A DNA stretch of 64,000 nucleotides from Saturnia japonica (taxonomy: Eukaryota; Arthropoda; Insecta; Lepidoptera; Saturniidae). Below, one piece after another: positions 1 to 10,744 of this stretch. A program made the position numbers and the translations under genes. The notes beneath the pieces are model-generated. The model was not told where the DNA came from. It searched no databases and was given only the letters and a program-made list of their open reading frames with translations. How positions within the stretch are numbered: position 1 is the stretch's first letter; each line of letters begins with the position of its first letter. The stretch lies in NCBI GenBank assembly GCA_033032175.1, contig CM065318.1, positions 13,516,001 through 13,580,000 of the forward strand, written 5' to 3'.

Positions 1-9
1 AATATAGAC

Positions 10-525
10 AACTAGCTGTGCCCGTGGCTTCGCTCACGTGGACTACAGAATGCCCGCGCGAATCTTGCTCCCCCGCTCCCGGCTATTGTAAAGACAAAAA
101 TGCTTATTGGTGGTGTTCCTTAGACTCTCCCAGACTTTTTTGTAGGTCTTTTTAATGCCTACAATTATGTAGTACATTAATTTGTTATATCTCTTATGGT
201 TTACTCAGTATAAGCCATTTGATTCGCCGAATTGATTCACCATGACCAGTTTATTTATTTGCGCGAAACCCTAATTCTTTTTCTAAAATAAAAGTAGCCT
301 AAGTTACTCCCTATATCATCAGCTATTTATCAGTGATAGTCCTGTCAAAATCGGTCCAACCGTTTCGGAGATTACCCAGAACAAACAGACAGACAAAAAT
401 TAAAAAAATGGGCTTTTTGTTATAGGCATCTTATATACCTTCATATGTATTTAGTAAAAAACTGTTATTTTGACATTACAAACAGACACTTCAATTTTAT
501 TAATTGTATTATACAATTACCTATA
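10..525 (+). repeat. CTAGCTGTGCCCG repeat, copy 1 (near full length)
   Basis: This copy starts CTAGCTGTGCCCGTGGCTTC and includes the internal block CAAAATCGGTCCAACCGTTT (about 347-366) and a tail with CACTTCAATTTTATT near 487. The same unit of about 515 bp recurs at 24232-24752 (-), 36514-37030 (-), 37796-38296 (+) and, partly, 55161-55452 (+). The shape is that of a non-autonomous retroelement or LINE 3' region widespread in Lepidoptera; no coding capacity is visible. Confidence 0.75.
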
Positions 526-2999
526 ACTTCAAACAATATCGAAATGCTAAAAGTTGCCCCTTGATACTTGAATCTTGAATACAAAGCAGCGAAGGAAAAT
601 TGATTATATCGAACAAAAGGCAATCTCATAACAAAACGAGCAACATTGTTCGAATACTATTGTTATCAAAAGACATAGGTAATGTGATTGCAAATAGGTA
701 TTTGTATTTATATTCTCACCTATTACGTCATGCTAATATTTATTTATTTATTTGGAAACCCAACACCGTACATGTTACTATAAAATAACTGTCTATTTAA
801 TAACTGCAGCCAAAAGAGGATTTCACAGTTATAACACAGTCATTTAAAATAATAATATAACAAGTAAAAGAGAAAAGAAACGTTTTTTTTTTACTGAAGC
901 TTCGAAAGGCTTTTACAGTTTCACCCGACTTGGGCCCCCGACATGTTCTGTTAATAATAGTTTAAGTATATACTTTTCTCTGTATCAACTGTTCACTGAT
1001 GGCGATCAAAGCGACTTCCTTTTTAAATATTATTTCCACAAGTTTTCTACCTATTTCTGCTACACATCAGATACCTACTTCATATTTATTCTGATTCGAT
1101 ATATTCTGATTAGCGCTGAAATTCAATAGCACAAAGTTATAATAGTATAGTTACTTTACCGTCTTTGATTTTATATGACTTTTTACCCTCTACTAAATGC
1201 GAAAAAAGAAGTATAACTTTACAAAATCTTTACATCTTTAAAATCTTACTGCTTTATAAATAAATAATGGTACTTGCATTATATAGATAAATTAAAATTA
1301 ACTTTATTTTAGCGATTTCTTATATTATTTTCTCGTGAACAATTAAGGTTAAAAGATTCCATTGCCATTATATAAATATATAAAATTATTGCGGGTACAA
1401 AGACCCATTTTGATATTTATCCTGATAGCTATTGTTCCTAACGTGGAAGATTTACGATGAAATAAAAAAACAGCTTAAGAACTTGACGACGCTTGAAAGC
1501 TCAATAAAAAATCCACAGGGAAGGATATTCGGTACTTATCAATAATTATTCATGTACCTATCCTTAATTCAGTAATAATACATGAATCGTGTTTATAATA
1601 ATGGAGAAAGAGGAAAAAATTTAATAGACTTAGACAGAGAAGGAACTAGACAAATAGATCGTGTAGCCGGGTATGAGATAGCAGGTTATCATTTTATTCC
1701 ATTTCTTTAAAATTTATGATAGTACGCACGCACAAAACACTGTTCCAATGTCAAAACATTTTAATTGATTTTATTCTCGTTAAAAAAAAATGACAATTAA
1801 ACACTATTTTGACATCTGTAGTACTTTTAACGACAAAAATACAAAAATGAGTTGTTACAGAGTTAGAGACAGAAAATTCAAAGCCCTTTTTTGCTCTTCA
1901 TATTTTTTTGTATTTCGCTCTTTCAGAGTTCAGAGTTGAAGAGTAAGAAATATCCCAGTCTCTTTTAGTTTAATGTGTGTGAATTTATGTTGTCCCATAT
2001 CTTCTAAACTACCTATCATAATTTGACAAATAGGAAGCGTTAAGAAGCGTCTTGATCATCCGCTAGTTATACGAATAGACTATATGTATCTGACGTAAAT
2101 GCACTATGGCGTCCTCTAGAGGACATAAAGTTTTGTATAAATAATGAATTTTTGTAATGTACCGTGTTGAGAATTAATAGGAAATGCTTAATCAGCATAT
2201 TGAAAATTTTAAATTCTACTTTTCAGAGCGCGATGTTTTCAGTAGTCGGGTTTTAGATTTAAACTTATTTAGTTTTATTGATACACTTAGTTCAGGCTTT
2301 ACACACTGGTTCTCCACAGTAATTTCTATTCTAATTAATATGAATAGAAGTAGATTTTTGTGATGCGTAAGGTAATCTTACTAACATAGTCCAGAGACAA
2401 TGAAATATTTAGAAAGAAATCATTTTGAAATCGCTGACATCATAAATTTATGTATACTGGATAATGAAGTAATAAGCTATAAAACATATGTTATTTATTA
2501 TTTTACATAAAATTTAACAATGAACAAAGAATATATATATAAATTAAAACTTGAAACAAAAAATGCAGCGAAACAAAGTAGGTATTTCTGAATTAAAAAT
2601 ATCACTTTCATTTCGGTGTATGCAACTAAAAGGCAAACTTTTCTTTTTCGAAAATACTTAGGGCGGGAGTGAGTCGACGGCGACGCTTCACAATGGGACA
2701 ATGCTGATACGGCGGCTGTGGAACGTTCTCAATAAATGTACCTTTTGTGTTCATTCTTGCTGTAATGTTCAGTGTTATATTACGAATTGCGTCAAATGAC
2801 ACGAATCACTTGTTTTCTTTGACCATTGTTATTAAATTTTTGTACATTTATATTCTATACATTCATTGTTTTTATTTTCTAAGTCTGCTATGCGCATAGA
2901 GTACAGATTCACTGGACATCATAGCTTAAAGAATTGCGGCACCAAAGTAGTCAGTTTCTATCATAACAAATACTTTTCATGATTTTGAACCTAAATAAT
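526..2999. other. AT-rich non-coding stretch
   Basis: Apart from the short retroelement end at 884-948, nothing codes here. Open frames are short and lack codon bias or recognisable motifs. Presumed intron or intergenic DNA upstream of the channel exon. Confidence 0.5.
884..948 (-). mobile_element. 3' tip of the poly(A)-tailed retroelement, shortest copy
   Basis: Read on the minus strand, it runs CAAGTCGGGTGAAACTGTAA and ends in a ten-base A tract. It matches the last part of the copies at 10971-11052, 43613-44105 and 62615-63370, lacking their middle GGGCCCCTAAGGCTAACAG block. Confidence 0.6.
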
Positions 3000-3345
3000 T
3001 CGCTAACTATGGGTCCAATAAGAAGGTCAAGAACACTCATAGGGCAAGGCTTTCTTTTCATGATCAAATCTGAAATGAGGGGACCAGCATAAGAACCAAA
3101 GTTTCCTACATAGCCCTAAGAATACGGTATATACCTCGTAGAATATGTGGCCGATGCTGCGATGAAATGAGTTATCTGGTGGTGACCACGTAGAGAAAGG
3201 CATTTCGTGGGCAGACTGCCACAAGATGTACCGAGGACCTGGTGAAGTTTGCGAGAACCCGATAGATGCGAGCAGCGCAGGACCGGTCTTTGTAGCGATC
3301 ATTGGGCGAAGCCTATGTCTAGCAATGGACGTTTTGGAAGATGAT
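3000..3345 (+). pseudogene. decayed 3' end of an RTE-type reverse transcriptase
   Basis: The stretch resembles the C-terminus of the RTE protein at 27480-28685. The clearest match is GCGCAGGACCGGTCTTTGTA followed by a GGGCGAAGCCTATGT block (about 3278-3320), which corresponds to the AAQDRSLWRSMGEAYVQQ tail of that ORF. Stops and frame changes break it throughout. It ends in GATGATGATTTT (about 3340-3351), a short GAT run typical of RTE 3' tails. An antisense open frame of 91 codons over the same DNA is a shadow. Confidence 0.7.
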
Positions 3346-3349
3346 GATT

Positions 3350-3548
3350 TTGACGTCTATGAACAAGTATTTTGATTTTCAGTATTAACAGAGTCATAAT
3401 ATGTTTCATAAATGTATTATGTGCAAAATGGTTTTAATATGTATCTGGTCTGTGACAGATATGACGTAACAGTAACGGTTGAAAATAAAGTACGTCTTTA
3501 ACCGATCTCGCTTTTGCTTGTATATCTATCATAAACACAAATATTACA
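3350..3548 (+). repeat. LTR of a gypsy-like element, direct orientation
   Basis: The block from about 3375 (AGTATTAACAGAGTCATAAT) to 3515 (ACCGATCTCGC) reappears inverted at 4627-4781. It holds a polyadenylation-type AATAAA (about 3485) and ends TTACA at 3548, directly before a primer-binding-like site. The left edge is uncertain because this copy has decayed there. Confidence 0.65.
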
Positions 3549-3559
3549 TGGCGCAGTAG
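3549..3559 (+). other. primer-binding site-like sequence
   Basis: TGGCGCAGTAG follows the presumed LTR end without a gap. TGGCGCAG starts are known for LTR elements primed by tRNA-Ser; here this is an inference from position and similarity. Confidence 0.45.
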
Positions 3560-3640
3560 TTACATTAAAGTAAATAAAAATAACGGTCATAAACTCATAA
3601 AATTATTGGGCTGATAGAAATAACATTAATATTATGTAAA

Positions 3641-4640
3641 ATGGAATTCGTGTTGTCGCCACCTCTGCCTTTCGAGTTGAATGGCACAGATTTAACAAGT
3701 GGCAAGCTTAGTGACAAATGGATTAGATGGAGGAAGGGTTTTAAAATATACTTTGAAGCCTGTGAACTACCAAAAAAAATCGAGCACAGCTCAAGTGCAT
3801 ATATTATTAAATATCATTGGTGAACAGTGAAGGGAATTAATAGAACAAAATAAGATAACAACCTTAATTGTTGAACAAGTATTATACTATTTCCATTTCT
3901 TTATTTTCTCGATGATAGTTCTAATTTGATAGTTGTAGTGTTGTGACCAAATCAGTAATGATATCGATCGCATATATTTACGACAGAATACGATTCATCA
4001 GATTTTGATTAAAATAAATAAATAAAGATTACCTGTCGTTATAATTATTTCGTTTCATTATCGAGAACCTACCTGTACCTACTTATTTTACAACAGCTTC
4101 GAAAATTTTGAAGAAGTTGACATTATCAATCAAGAATTAATACGTGTAACATCTTGTAATTAAATATAATATTAGTTAATAAATTTGTACAAAATTATCC
4201 GGAAGTAGTTTAGTTTCTTACATTTTGTAAAAAAATATCGGGTCTATTATCGTGTTACGTTTATCGATATAGCTCCATCCCTATCAGTTTCTCCGACTGT
4301 GGTATAAACTTGTACGTGTGTAAACTTCATATTTTTATAAAATAATGCATACATAATGTAAACAAGACGCTCGTTCAAGTTTTCACAGGAGCTGTCATCG
4401 AGAAAATAAAGAAATGGAAATGGTATAAGTGAATTAACAAAATTTTTTGAACAAAAGAAAAATGTTACGGTGGAGAGACATATTTTTGTCACTCGTAATC
4501 AGGAAGAAGGTGAATCTTAGGAGTATATTTGCCAATTTAAAAAATTTGCAAGTTCATGTGAATTTGAATTATTGTGTGACTCATTTATTAAAGATCGTTT
4601 GATTTGCGGAATACAGAGTACAAGTATGCGAGATCGGTTA
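3641..4640 (+). pseudogene. gag relic of a gypsy-like LTR retrotransposon, split by a MITE
   Basis: The first part (3641 to about 3880) opens with an ATG and reads a gag-like N-terminus: PPLPFELNG, then DKWIRWRKGFKIYFEA and, after a frame slip, an LLNIIGEQ core. The second part (about 4430-4640) reads an RNQEEGES-like stretch and then CEFELLCDSFIKDRLICGI and MRDRL, the conserved middle of gypsy-family gag. Between them lies an unrelated 545-bp inverted-repeat element. A stop after GES and frame changes show it is dead. Gag in this family packages the element's RNA. The second part runs straight into an inverted LTR with no pol, so most of the element is missing. Confidence 0.65.
3883..4427. 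mobile_element. MITE-like element with about 38-bp terminal inverted repeats
   Basis: The left end (TATACTATTTCCATTTCTTT, then ATTTTCTCGATGATAG, 3883-3918) is matched inverted by the right end (CTGTCATCGAGAAAATAAAG, then AAATGGAAATGGTATA, 4392-4427). The arms are nearly identical, the interior is AT-rich and codes for nothing. TATA at both ends may be the target duplication (TA-type). It lies inside the gag relic and so postdates that gag. Confidence 0.65.
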
Positions 4641-4781
4641 TAGACTGACTTTATTTTCAACCGTTACCTTTACGTCATATCTGTCACACACCAGACACAG
4701 ATTCAAACCATTTTGCACAGAATACATTTATGAAACATATTATGACTCTGACAATACTGAGACACTTATAACTTAACAGTG
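4627..4781 (-). repeat. inverted copy of the gypsy-like LTR
   Basis: Read on the minus strand, it matches 3375-3515 (for example GACAGATATGACGTAA, GGTTGAAAATAAAGT). It extends further at its outer end to TGTTAAGTTATAAGTGTCTC, giving a plausible TG start. Its inner edge joins the gag relic at GCGAGATCGG, a ten-base sequence present in both partners. Confidence 0.7.
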
Positions 4782-4785
4782 TTTA

Positions 4786-5199
4786 GCGATGATTAAATAT
4801 TCTTGGGAAATGTTTAATATTTATAAAATTGTAATCTGACAATGAATACAAAATATTTCTTTGAATTTTCGAAAATTATTTGCATTGGTTTATTTAGTTA
4901 GCAATATAAAACATTCTTAAAATTTAGATTTAATAATAATTTAATGAAATAAAAATTTAGCACATCATTTCAGTTTAGTTAGTTGTGACCTTTGAATCAT
5001 TTGAAGATGATACTATTTTTACTCTTATCTACCATTTGGTTGGTGATTACGTCGTTTAATAGTCCAACAGGAAGCAGTCTTGTTTACCAAATTGTAGAAT
5101 GCATAAATAACATTGGGTTTTTAAATAACGACTTTTAGTACCCCATGTGCCAAATAATGGTGTTTTAGATATCTTCCAGCTGATGAATACAATATTGTT
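4786..5199. other. AT-rich intron immediately upstream of the channel exon
   Basis: No repeats or coding features are visible. It supplies the pyrimidine tract and acceptor used at 5209. Confidence 0.5.
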
Positions 5200-5209
5200 T
5201 TCTTTGCAG
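5200..5209 (+). other. splice acceptor of the channel exon
   Basis: The intron ends TTCTTTGCAG after a T-rich tract (from about 5192). Its presence upstream of the start codon implies at least one more 5' exon, probably untranslated, to the left of position 5200 or outside the window. Confidence 0.65.
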
Positions 5210-5786
5210 GTGTCATAGCATGGCATCATCGGTGCGCAAATAGTGCGTGCGAGTGGTCGTGGGGCCGCGTGGCGATGGGGTGGGTGCACGCGTAGCCCCC
5301 GCCGACCGTCTCGGCATGGACGAGGACGAGAGGCGGCTCTCGTTCCCGCCGCCGGCGCCGCTCAACTCGCCCGGCGAAGAAATCGACGGTTCGCGGCTGC
5401 TCGGCGAAATCGTGCGGACGCTTGAGGCGACAAACCCTGAGGCGGCCGCACCGCTAGTCGCTTCGCAGTCGCGTGATGCGCTCGATACGGAATGCGAGAA
5501 GCCACGCCGTGATGAACTCCGGATACCCCTCGAGGGTGTCACGTTCTCGTGCGAGACTGGTGGCGGAGGTCGGGATGAACCACGTGCGGCGGTCACTCCG
5601 TTTACCCGAGAATCTGCTCGACGAGCCGGTAGTCGTGGCGCTCAGCTCGTTCGAGAATTCGGTTTTATGCCCCGACGTCGGCTCAGCGTTGAAGACGGGG
5701 CCCGTCTGCCTAGAAAATACGAACCTTTTCCGCCTAACCTATATGGAAGACCGCTTGAGGAAATCGATAATTTCATTTATGATGAG
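5210..5786 (+). CDS. NaCP60E: N-terminal exon of a DSC1/NaCP60E-type voltage-gated sodium/cation channel (coding 5316-5786)
   Basis: The exon follows a good acceptor (pyrimidine-rich run ending CAG at 5207-5209) and ends at donor GAG|GTGAGT (5786/5787), in phase 0. An in-frame TAG at 5241 makes the ATG at 5316 the first usable start, giving 157 residues. Residues 1-90 are low-complexity, acidic and Pro/Ala/Gly-rich. PFTRES (95-100) is a motif of insect sodium-channel N-termini, and residues 134-157 (KYEPFPP, then LYGRPLEEIDNFIYDE) match the cytoplasmic segment just before the first membrane domain of NaV2/DSC1 channels rather than Para. In that family the protein is a four-domain plasma-membrane cation channel of neurons; none of the membrane segments lie in this exon. 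Two RRLS motifs (6-9 and 121-124) fit a PKA consensus. The exon is markedly GC-rich against its AT-rich surroundings. The family call is from recalled motifs; Para or a relative is a less likely alternative. Confidence 0.72.
5220..5243 (+). promoter_or_regulatory. seven-codon upstream ORF in the exon leader
   Basis: An ATG at 5220, ten bases into the exon, opens seven codons (MASSVRK) closed by TAG at 5241-5243. It is in the same frame as the main start 73 bases after its stop. Such uORFs can lower translation of the main frame; whether this one is used is inference. Confidence 0.45.
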
Positions 5787-5792
5787 GTGAGT
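5787..5792 (+). other. splice donor of the channel exon
   Basis: GTGAGT follows codon 157 exactly; the reading frame stays open only to 5888 and then stops, as expected for intron sequence. The partner acceptor was not found in the window. Confidence 0.65.
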
Positions 5793-6990
5793 AATTTCTT
5801 TAATAAGGAAGCTTACGAAATGAGCGTAAGGAAAGTTTTAGCGAGTGTTTGGAAAATCAAAATTGTAACAGTTTTCTTTCCTTTTTGAAGTGAAAACTAC
5901 TTTAGTCGCGTTGAGCGTTTTTAGTAGGGAAAAACTTATGGGTTCGTGTGACATTGCCGTCACCGATGGCCTCGAACTGCTCGTGACGTATTGCGCTTGC
6001 GTCAGACTAGTACTACTAGGCGTAGTATAGCGGTTTGTGTACATACATGTATATACTAATACAATGTATATACTCGACTGTATCATATGCGTGTTTAACT
6101 TTTTAAATGGGTAAAATCTTGTGATTTCGCGTCACCGACATGCTCTGCAATAATTCAAACTATAATTGATTTAATAATTCGAAATTGAATTTCACTCCTG
6201 TCAGCAGTCCATATGCTGTCTCTGTTTTTTTTTTAATTAGTCACGCGTTGAGGAACTGAAGTTAGAAGCTATAAAGTTATTTAACGTTGAATTAAATGTT
6301 GTTCCTCAACAGTATAACCATATAAAATAACAAGAAAAAATATAATGATCGTGTATTTACTCCTATTTTTACGCTGTTATCACGTTTAAAGCTACAATAA
6401 AGGGGTACTAACAAGCCAGTATTGTCCGTGCCCAGTTCTACTTGAACTGTTCCAGTTTAACTTGATTCCCTGTTTTCAAAGGTTTTTCAGAGACGAATAG
6501 GTCTTATTTAAATGGAGTTATCATCTGTGTACGTAACAAGTGGCTTATGAAATGTGATGTAAAACATAATGACTAAGCTGTGCTTACCAGTGAAAAAAAA
6601 ATTTAGTAGCTTATTCACATAAATGTTGCGAATTCATTCTGATGTTAACACGTTAACACAACAGAATTTCGAACGGTTTTTCTTTTATCATAGTATTTCA
6701 TAAAAAAAAAAGAATATAATATGTATTTATTTATCGCTTCGTTTTGTAGAAATTGGTTCTAAACGTAAATAATTTAAAAACAACTATTTCGTTTATCTAT
6801 TATTTTGTATCGAATTGAGGTTGGCACTTTATTATTAAAATAGCATTAGGTTGCAGAATGGACTTACGATTTAATATTGATTATTTTTGCTAAACAGTAA
6901 AGATTGCAAAGTAAATAAATAAATAATAATTGATAAAGTAAGTTTTAAACATTTATTTTCGCGAAGCAAGCGAGGTATTATGTGTGCAAA
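5793..6990. other. start of the long intron, no features seen
   Basis: The sequence becomes AT-rich directly after the donor, with poly(T) and poly(A) runs (for example about 6229 and 6703). No exon or repeat was recognised. Confidence 0.5.
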
Positions 6991-7134
6991 ATGAAAATTC
7001 AAATGTTTGCCGAGTTGCCATCGCTGACCGACGATGTCAGACTTATCGCTTCATCGAAACTGGTAGATCTGATAGGTTTCCGAGACTTGTTGCGCTCAGT
7101 CCGGCCTTTTACATTTAAACATTTTATTTTATAA
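6991..7134 (+). other. unassigned 47-codon open frame in a locally GC-richer patch
   Basis: An ATG at 6991 opens MKIQMFAELPSLTDDVRLIA and runs to TAA at 7132, without a recognised motif. The patch 7005-7110 has more G+C than its surroundings. No splice site is convincing at either end. It may be a retroelement scrap; I do not assign a function. Confidence 0.2.
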
Positions 7135-7426
7135 AATCGAGTCGGAAATATTGCAAGTGGGAAGCTCGCTGGTAGTTCTTCGGTGTAACGTTCAAGTTGT
7201 TTATTTTTCTGTATTCGTTTGAAAGTAATATTAGGCCACTTTCACATATTTCACAGTCATATTTCACGTGTAACATATTTTTATAGAATTTGGAAAAACG
7301 TCGCAAATTGAGCTCAGACGAAATGTGAAAAAGTAAATTGTAGAAGAATCGGTCTAGCGGTGTTTGGGTTAAATCATGACAATACATAAATCAAGACATT
7401 TAAGACAACATTTAAACGGCATATTC
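7135..7426. other. non-coding stretch, no feature recognised
   Basis: AT-rich with a minus-strand open frame of 87 codons (7124-7387) that lacks any motif. Confidence 0.4.
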
Positions 7427-7515
7427 GTGTTCAGTATCGTTCATATAGTATGTGTATTCTAATTTTGGAAAAATATTAAATATACAGACAGAAGTACAGA
7501 TTTATTAACATAAAT
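7427..7515 (+). repeat. tail fragment of the 47505-48325 repeat family
   Basis: The run GTGTTCAGTATCGTTCATAT, then TAGTATGTGTATTC and ACAGAAGTACAGATTTATTA matches 48232-48320 (GTGATCAGTATCTTTCATAT and CAACTACAGATTTATTAATA). Confidence 0.5.
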
Positions 7516-9356
7516 TGAATAGATATGTTATCATTCTATGTCCAGAAGAAAGATGTCTTGGTTATGTGACATCAAAAAAATTAAAATATTTTGTCTGAGT
7601 TACGTGACTGGAAACCGAAATCAGAAAAGGTGACGTCATCTTTTAATAAATATACACAAATTAGTGAAAAAGTTGTCTACTCCCGGAGCTAATAGAGTGG
7701 TAGGAAACGTGTTCGAATTTGTTTATTTAAAATATGGGGCCGATATATCAAACAAAATATAATTTTATATCACCAATATTTTCAAATTTTGACATATTTA
7801 GTTATTATCTATAACAAGACAATTTTTACCAAAAAAGAAAACCAACTTCAATGATTTTGAATACACAATTATTCATTAATTATGAATTTTGGCCTACGGA
7901 TAGTTTATAACCTGAATTAACGCTCAGGATACTTTTTATCCCGATAAAGACCCAATTCTGAAATCCATGTAGACGAAGTCGCGGACAGAAGTTATTTTTT
8001 ATTTTAAAGAAGGATCCTGATATTTGTTATGTATTCATAAAATATTACATAACGATAGGAAGAAAATTCTCAAGTTGAAAATTAAATAAGCAAAGGAGTT
8101 GGAAAATGACGGTTCCTTTTGAATTCACAAGTACCTATAAACAACACGTAAAAAGTAACAAAACAATTGTTAGAAAGTCTCAAGGTAACTTGAGGTTTCC
8201 TGTGGGGACGCACGGATGCCGCATTCGCCTTTTAATTCGTACCGGAAAGCATCAATCAACCGTGTCGTACTAACGCTGTCAACTTGTTTTTAATCATGGT
8301 TGGTAGATGAAAGTATGTAAAAATGTAGAGTTTCGAGAACGATGACTGACATCAATAAACTATATGATGCCTATGTAAACAGTGTAGTCTAAGAAACGAA
8401 TTATAAAAGGCAAACGGTCCGTACCGAACAACAAGTATGAGATCTTTATTTTTAGCTTTGTGTATTTGACAAAATAGTAAAGATACGTATGTAGTATACA
8501 CATGTGTTAGAAGGGTAATAAAAATAAGTTCACTATTCCACACAATACTCTTATACAAACCGCTCCAGCAGTTTATCCGTCATTCTAAATCTGTTTTTAA
8601 ACTTCAAATCAATGACCCCAATGATCTTTGCATGCCAAATTTCAACCAGATGAGACCAATGATGATTTAAGAGGCGTTAATAAGTTACCTTCATAATAGC
8701 TTCACAAAATAAGTGGCACGCTAATGCACACATACAATGTATCATGTATGTGTATGTCATATTATTAGAAGATACGAGGAATTAGGACGGAAAATTTTTA
8801 TATCGGCAGCGAAAATGAGACAAGAATAAATTCTTTATTTCGAGTCGTGTGGTATACACAAAATAGAATAATTAACCAGATAGGTAATCTTGCCTTACAA
8901 TGATTTATGCCTAAAAGGGGTTTACATGAATTTGTGTTATTATGTGGTTTTAAAGTAATAAGGAGAGTAAAAACACAATTAAAGTAGGCAAATGAAAGTA
9001 TAAATTACTCTATAAGAAAAATAATTAATACATACAACTTGTTAAATATTAATTAATATATTATCATTCACTAGACAATTCCAATCCCCCCTTTCTTAGG
9101 GGAAATTACATTCACTTGCATCATTGTTTGTGCATTTTCGTGCGTGTCAGCGATTGTAATTATGTCGCTTACACAGACGTTTATTTATTTTTGGCTTCAA
9201 TTTTTAGCGGCATGTTGTATGAAACTATCACTCTTAGCGTAATATTAACTCTATGTTACTGCGTATACTCCGAATTCTTTTTTATTTTTGGACAATCTTC
9301 TTTATTAAAATACAGTAGTTTTATCAATGCGTGACGTCTTGTTTGAAGTTGATATA
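7516..9356. other. AT-rich intronic stretch
   Basis: No gene or clear repeat is visible. A single TGACGTCA lies at 7631-7638. The 8180-8290 segment is somewhat richer in GC but has no recognisable frame. Confidence 0.45.
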
Positions 9357-9616
9357 TACATACATACCATCACGCCTGTATTCCCCGAAGGATTAGGCAG
9401 AGGTCTACTAATGTACACCCACAGTTCGCCGAGTATGTTTTTAGGTCCCATGTAATAGGGGGCGAGCCTATTGACATTAATCGGGCACGAAGCCAAACTC
9501 CGAGCTGTTACTGAGATTTTCATAGGAAAAACCGAATAACACTTTGCTCGACCTGGGAATCGAACCCAGGACCTCGATCATAGCAGTCGCGCTTACGACC
9601 ACTAGGCTAACGAGGC
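9357..9616 (-). mobile_element. tRNA-derived SINE, family B
   Basis: On the minus strand it begins GCCTCGTTAGCCTAGTGGTC, with an A-box (TAGCCTAGTGG) and a B-box (GGTTCGATTCC). A tRNA-unrelated body includes GGGCACGAAGCCAAACTCCG (plus-strand reading) and a CCTTCGGGGAATACAGGCGT block. Other copies lie at 23332-23595 (+) and 30566-30825 (+). Confidence 0.8.
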
Positions 9617-9876
9617 AGTTGATACGAGTTAATATATGATTTTGAATAGTATTCTTTATTGACAACACTCACTTATTCCGCGCGCTTTTTAATACGCTTT
9701 TACGCTTTTATTAGCTTCATACGTATGTATGTATGTGTGTGTGTAATGGAAACTTTGAACATGATTTTGACCCCCTTTAAAACGTCGGATTAACTCGAAA
9801 TCAAAGACCGATGACAATTCAATATTTCAAACAGTTAGTCCCGTTATCCTTACTTGGGTAATTAGGATTAGCGAAA
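9617..9876. other. short spacer with an ATGT/GT microsatellite
   Basis: An ATGT repeat merging into GT repeats lies at about 9720-9745; the rest is plain AT-rich sequence. Confidence 0.5.
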
Positions 9877-10087
9877 ATCCAACTAAAAAATAATTTAATT
9901 ATAAATTTGAGTTAAGAATAGTGTAAAAAATGTATTTTATTGTAAAAAGCGTGGGGTACTTTTTAATATATTATAAAAATGATAATCCTTCTACTCGTAT
10001 CTGCAAAATGATAATAACTATTGATACCATGCACCCCAAACTTTTTTTACAATAAAATACATTTTTTTAAATATTTTTTAGTTGGAT
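9877..10087. repeat. foldback (long inverted-repeat) element
   Basis: ATCCAACTAAAAAATA (9877-9892) is the exact inverse of TATTTTTTAGTTGGAT (10072-10087). Further in, AATGTATTTTATTGTAAAAA (about 9928-9948) pairs with TTTTTACAATAAAATACATT (about 10044-10064), followed by a CCCCA/TGGGG pairing. The two arms would form a long hairpin around a central loop of roughly 80 bases. No target duplication is evident. Confidence 0.7.
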
Positions 10088-10744
10088 TCTCTATAAAAGC
10101 GTGTTTTTTATTTGTTTTTTTTTTTTTACTGTTATTTATTCTTAAAATATTTGAACCATAGAGCTATTACGTAGTTTCATAAAACACATGTTTAAACCAA
10201 AACTAAATTAGTGTGTGCGTAAGCGACACGTAGTCGCATTTGCCAACATAAACAAAAACGCACGAATGATACTATTTATGTTTGACGTAAGAATACAAGC
10301 TGCTGGGTAGTGCTTTCCCTTGAAATAGGATGTTTAAATGTTTCTAGTTATTATGTGATAAACTGTGACCTTCTTTCACTGCGCAGTAAGTCATATTTTG
10401 TCAAAATTTCGGGAGCTGTGTGCACTAAAACTTCATTTTTATCTTTGTCGCGACGAGAGACGTCTCCAGTAATTATCTATGAAGAGACTCCGCGTGCAAC
10501 TACTAATACTGAGTGTTTTCATTCGTATGATTTTAACATTATCGATTAGATACTCCAATTAATTTGATTTTCCTATTTTTTATTCTAGTCATGGATTTTA
10601 CATGTATGAATGAAGCCTATGTTAAACGATACTAGAGTATTAAAAACTAATTACTATAATAGGAACCTACTGTTATTATTTTTAGGAATAAAATTAGTTT
10701 GATAACAAACGACCTGTTAAAAGTCTAAATTTTGATGGCACTTA
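10088..10744. other. AT-rich intronic stretch
   Basis: No repeat was recognised. An open frame at 10310-10549 (79 codons from a non-ATG start) has no motif. Confidence 0.45.

Noticed and set aside
5213..5596. Long minus-strand open frame over the channel exon, and a second plus-strand frame at 5473-5790
   Set aside because: Both are shadows caused by the GC-rich exon with few stops; only the frame from 5316 carries channel motifs and ends at a donor in phase.
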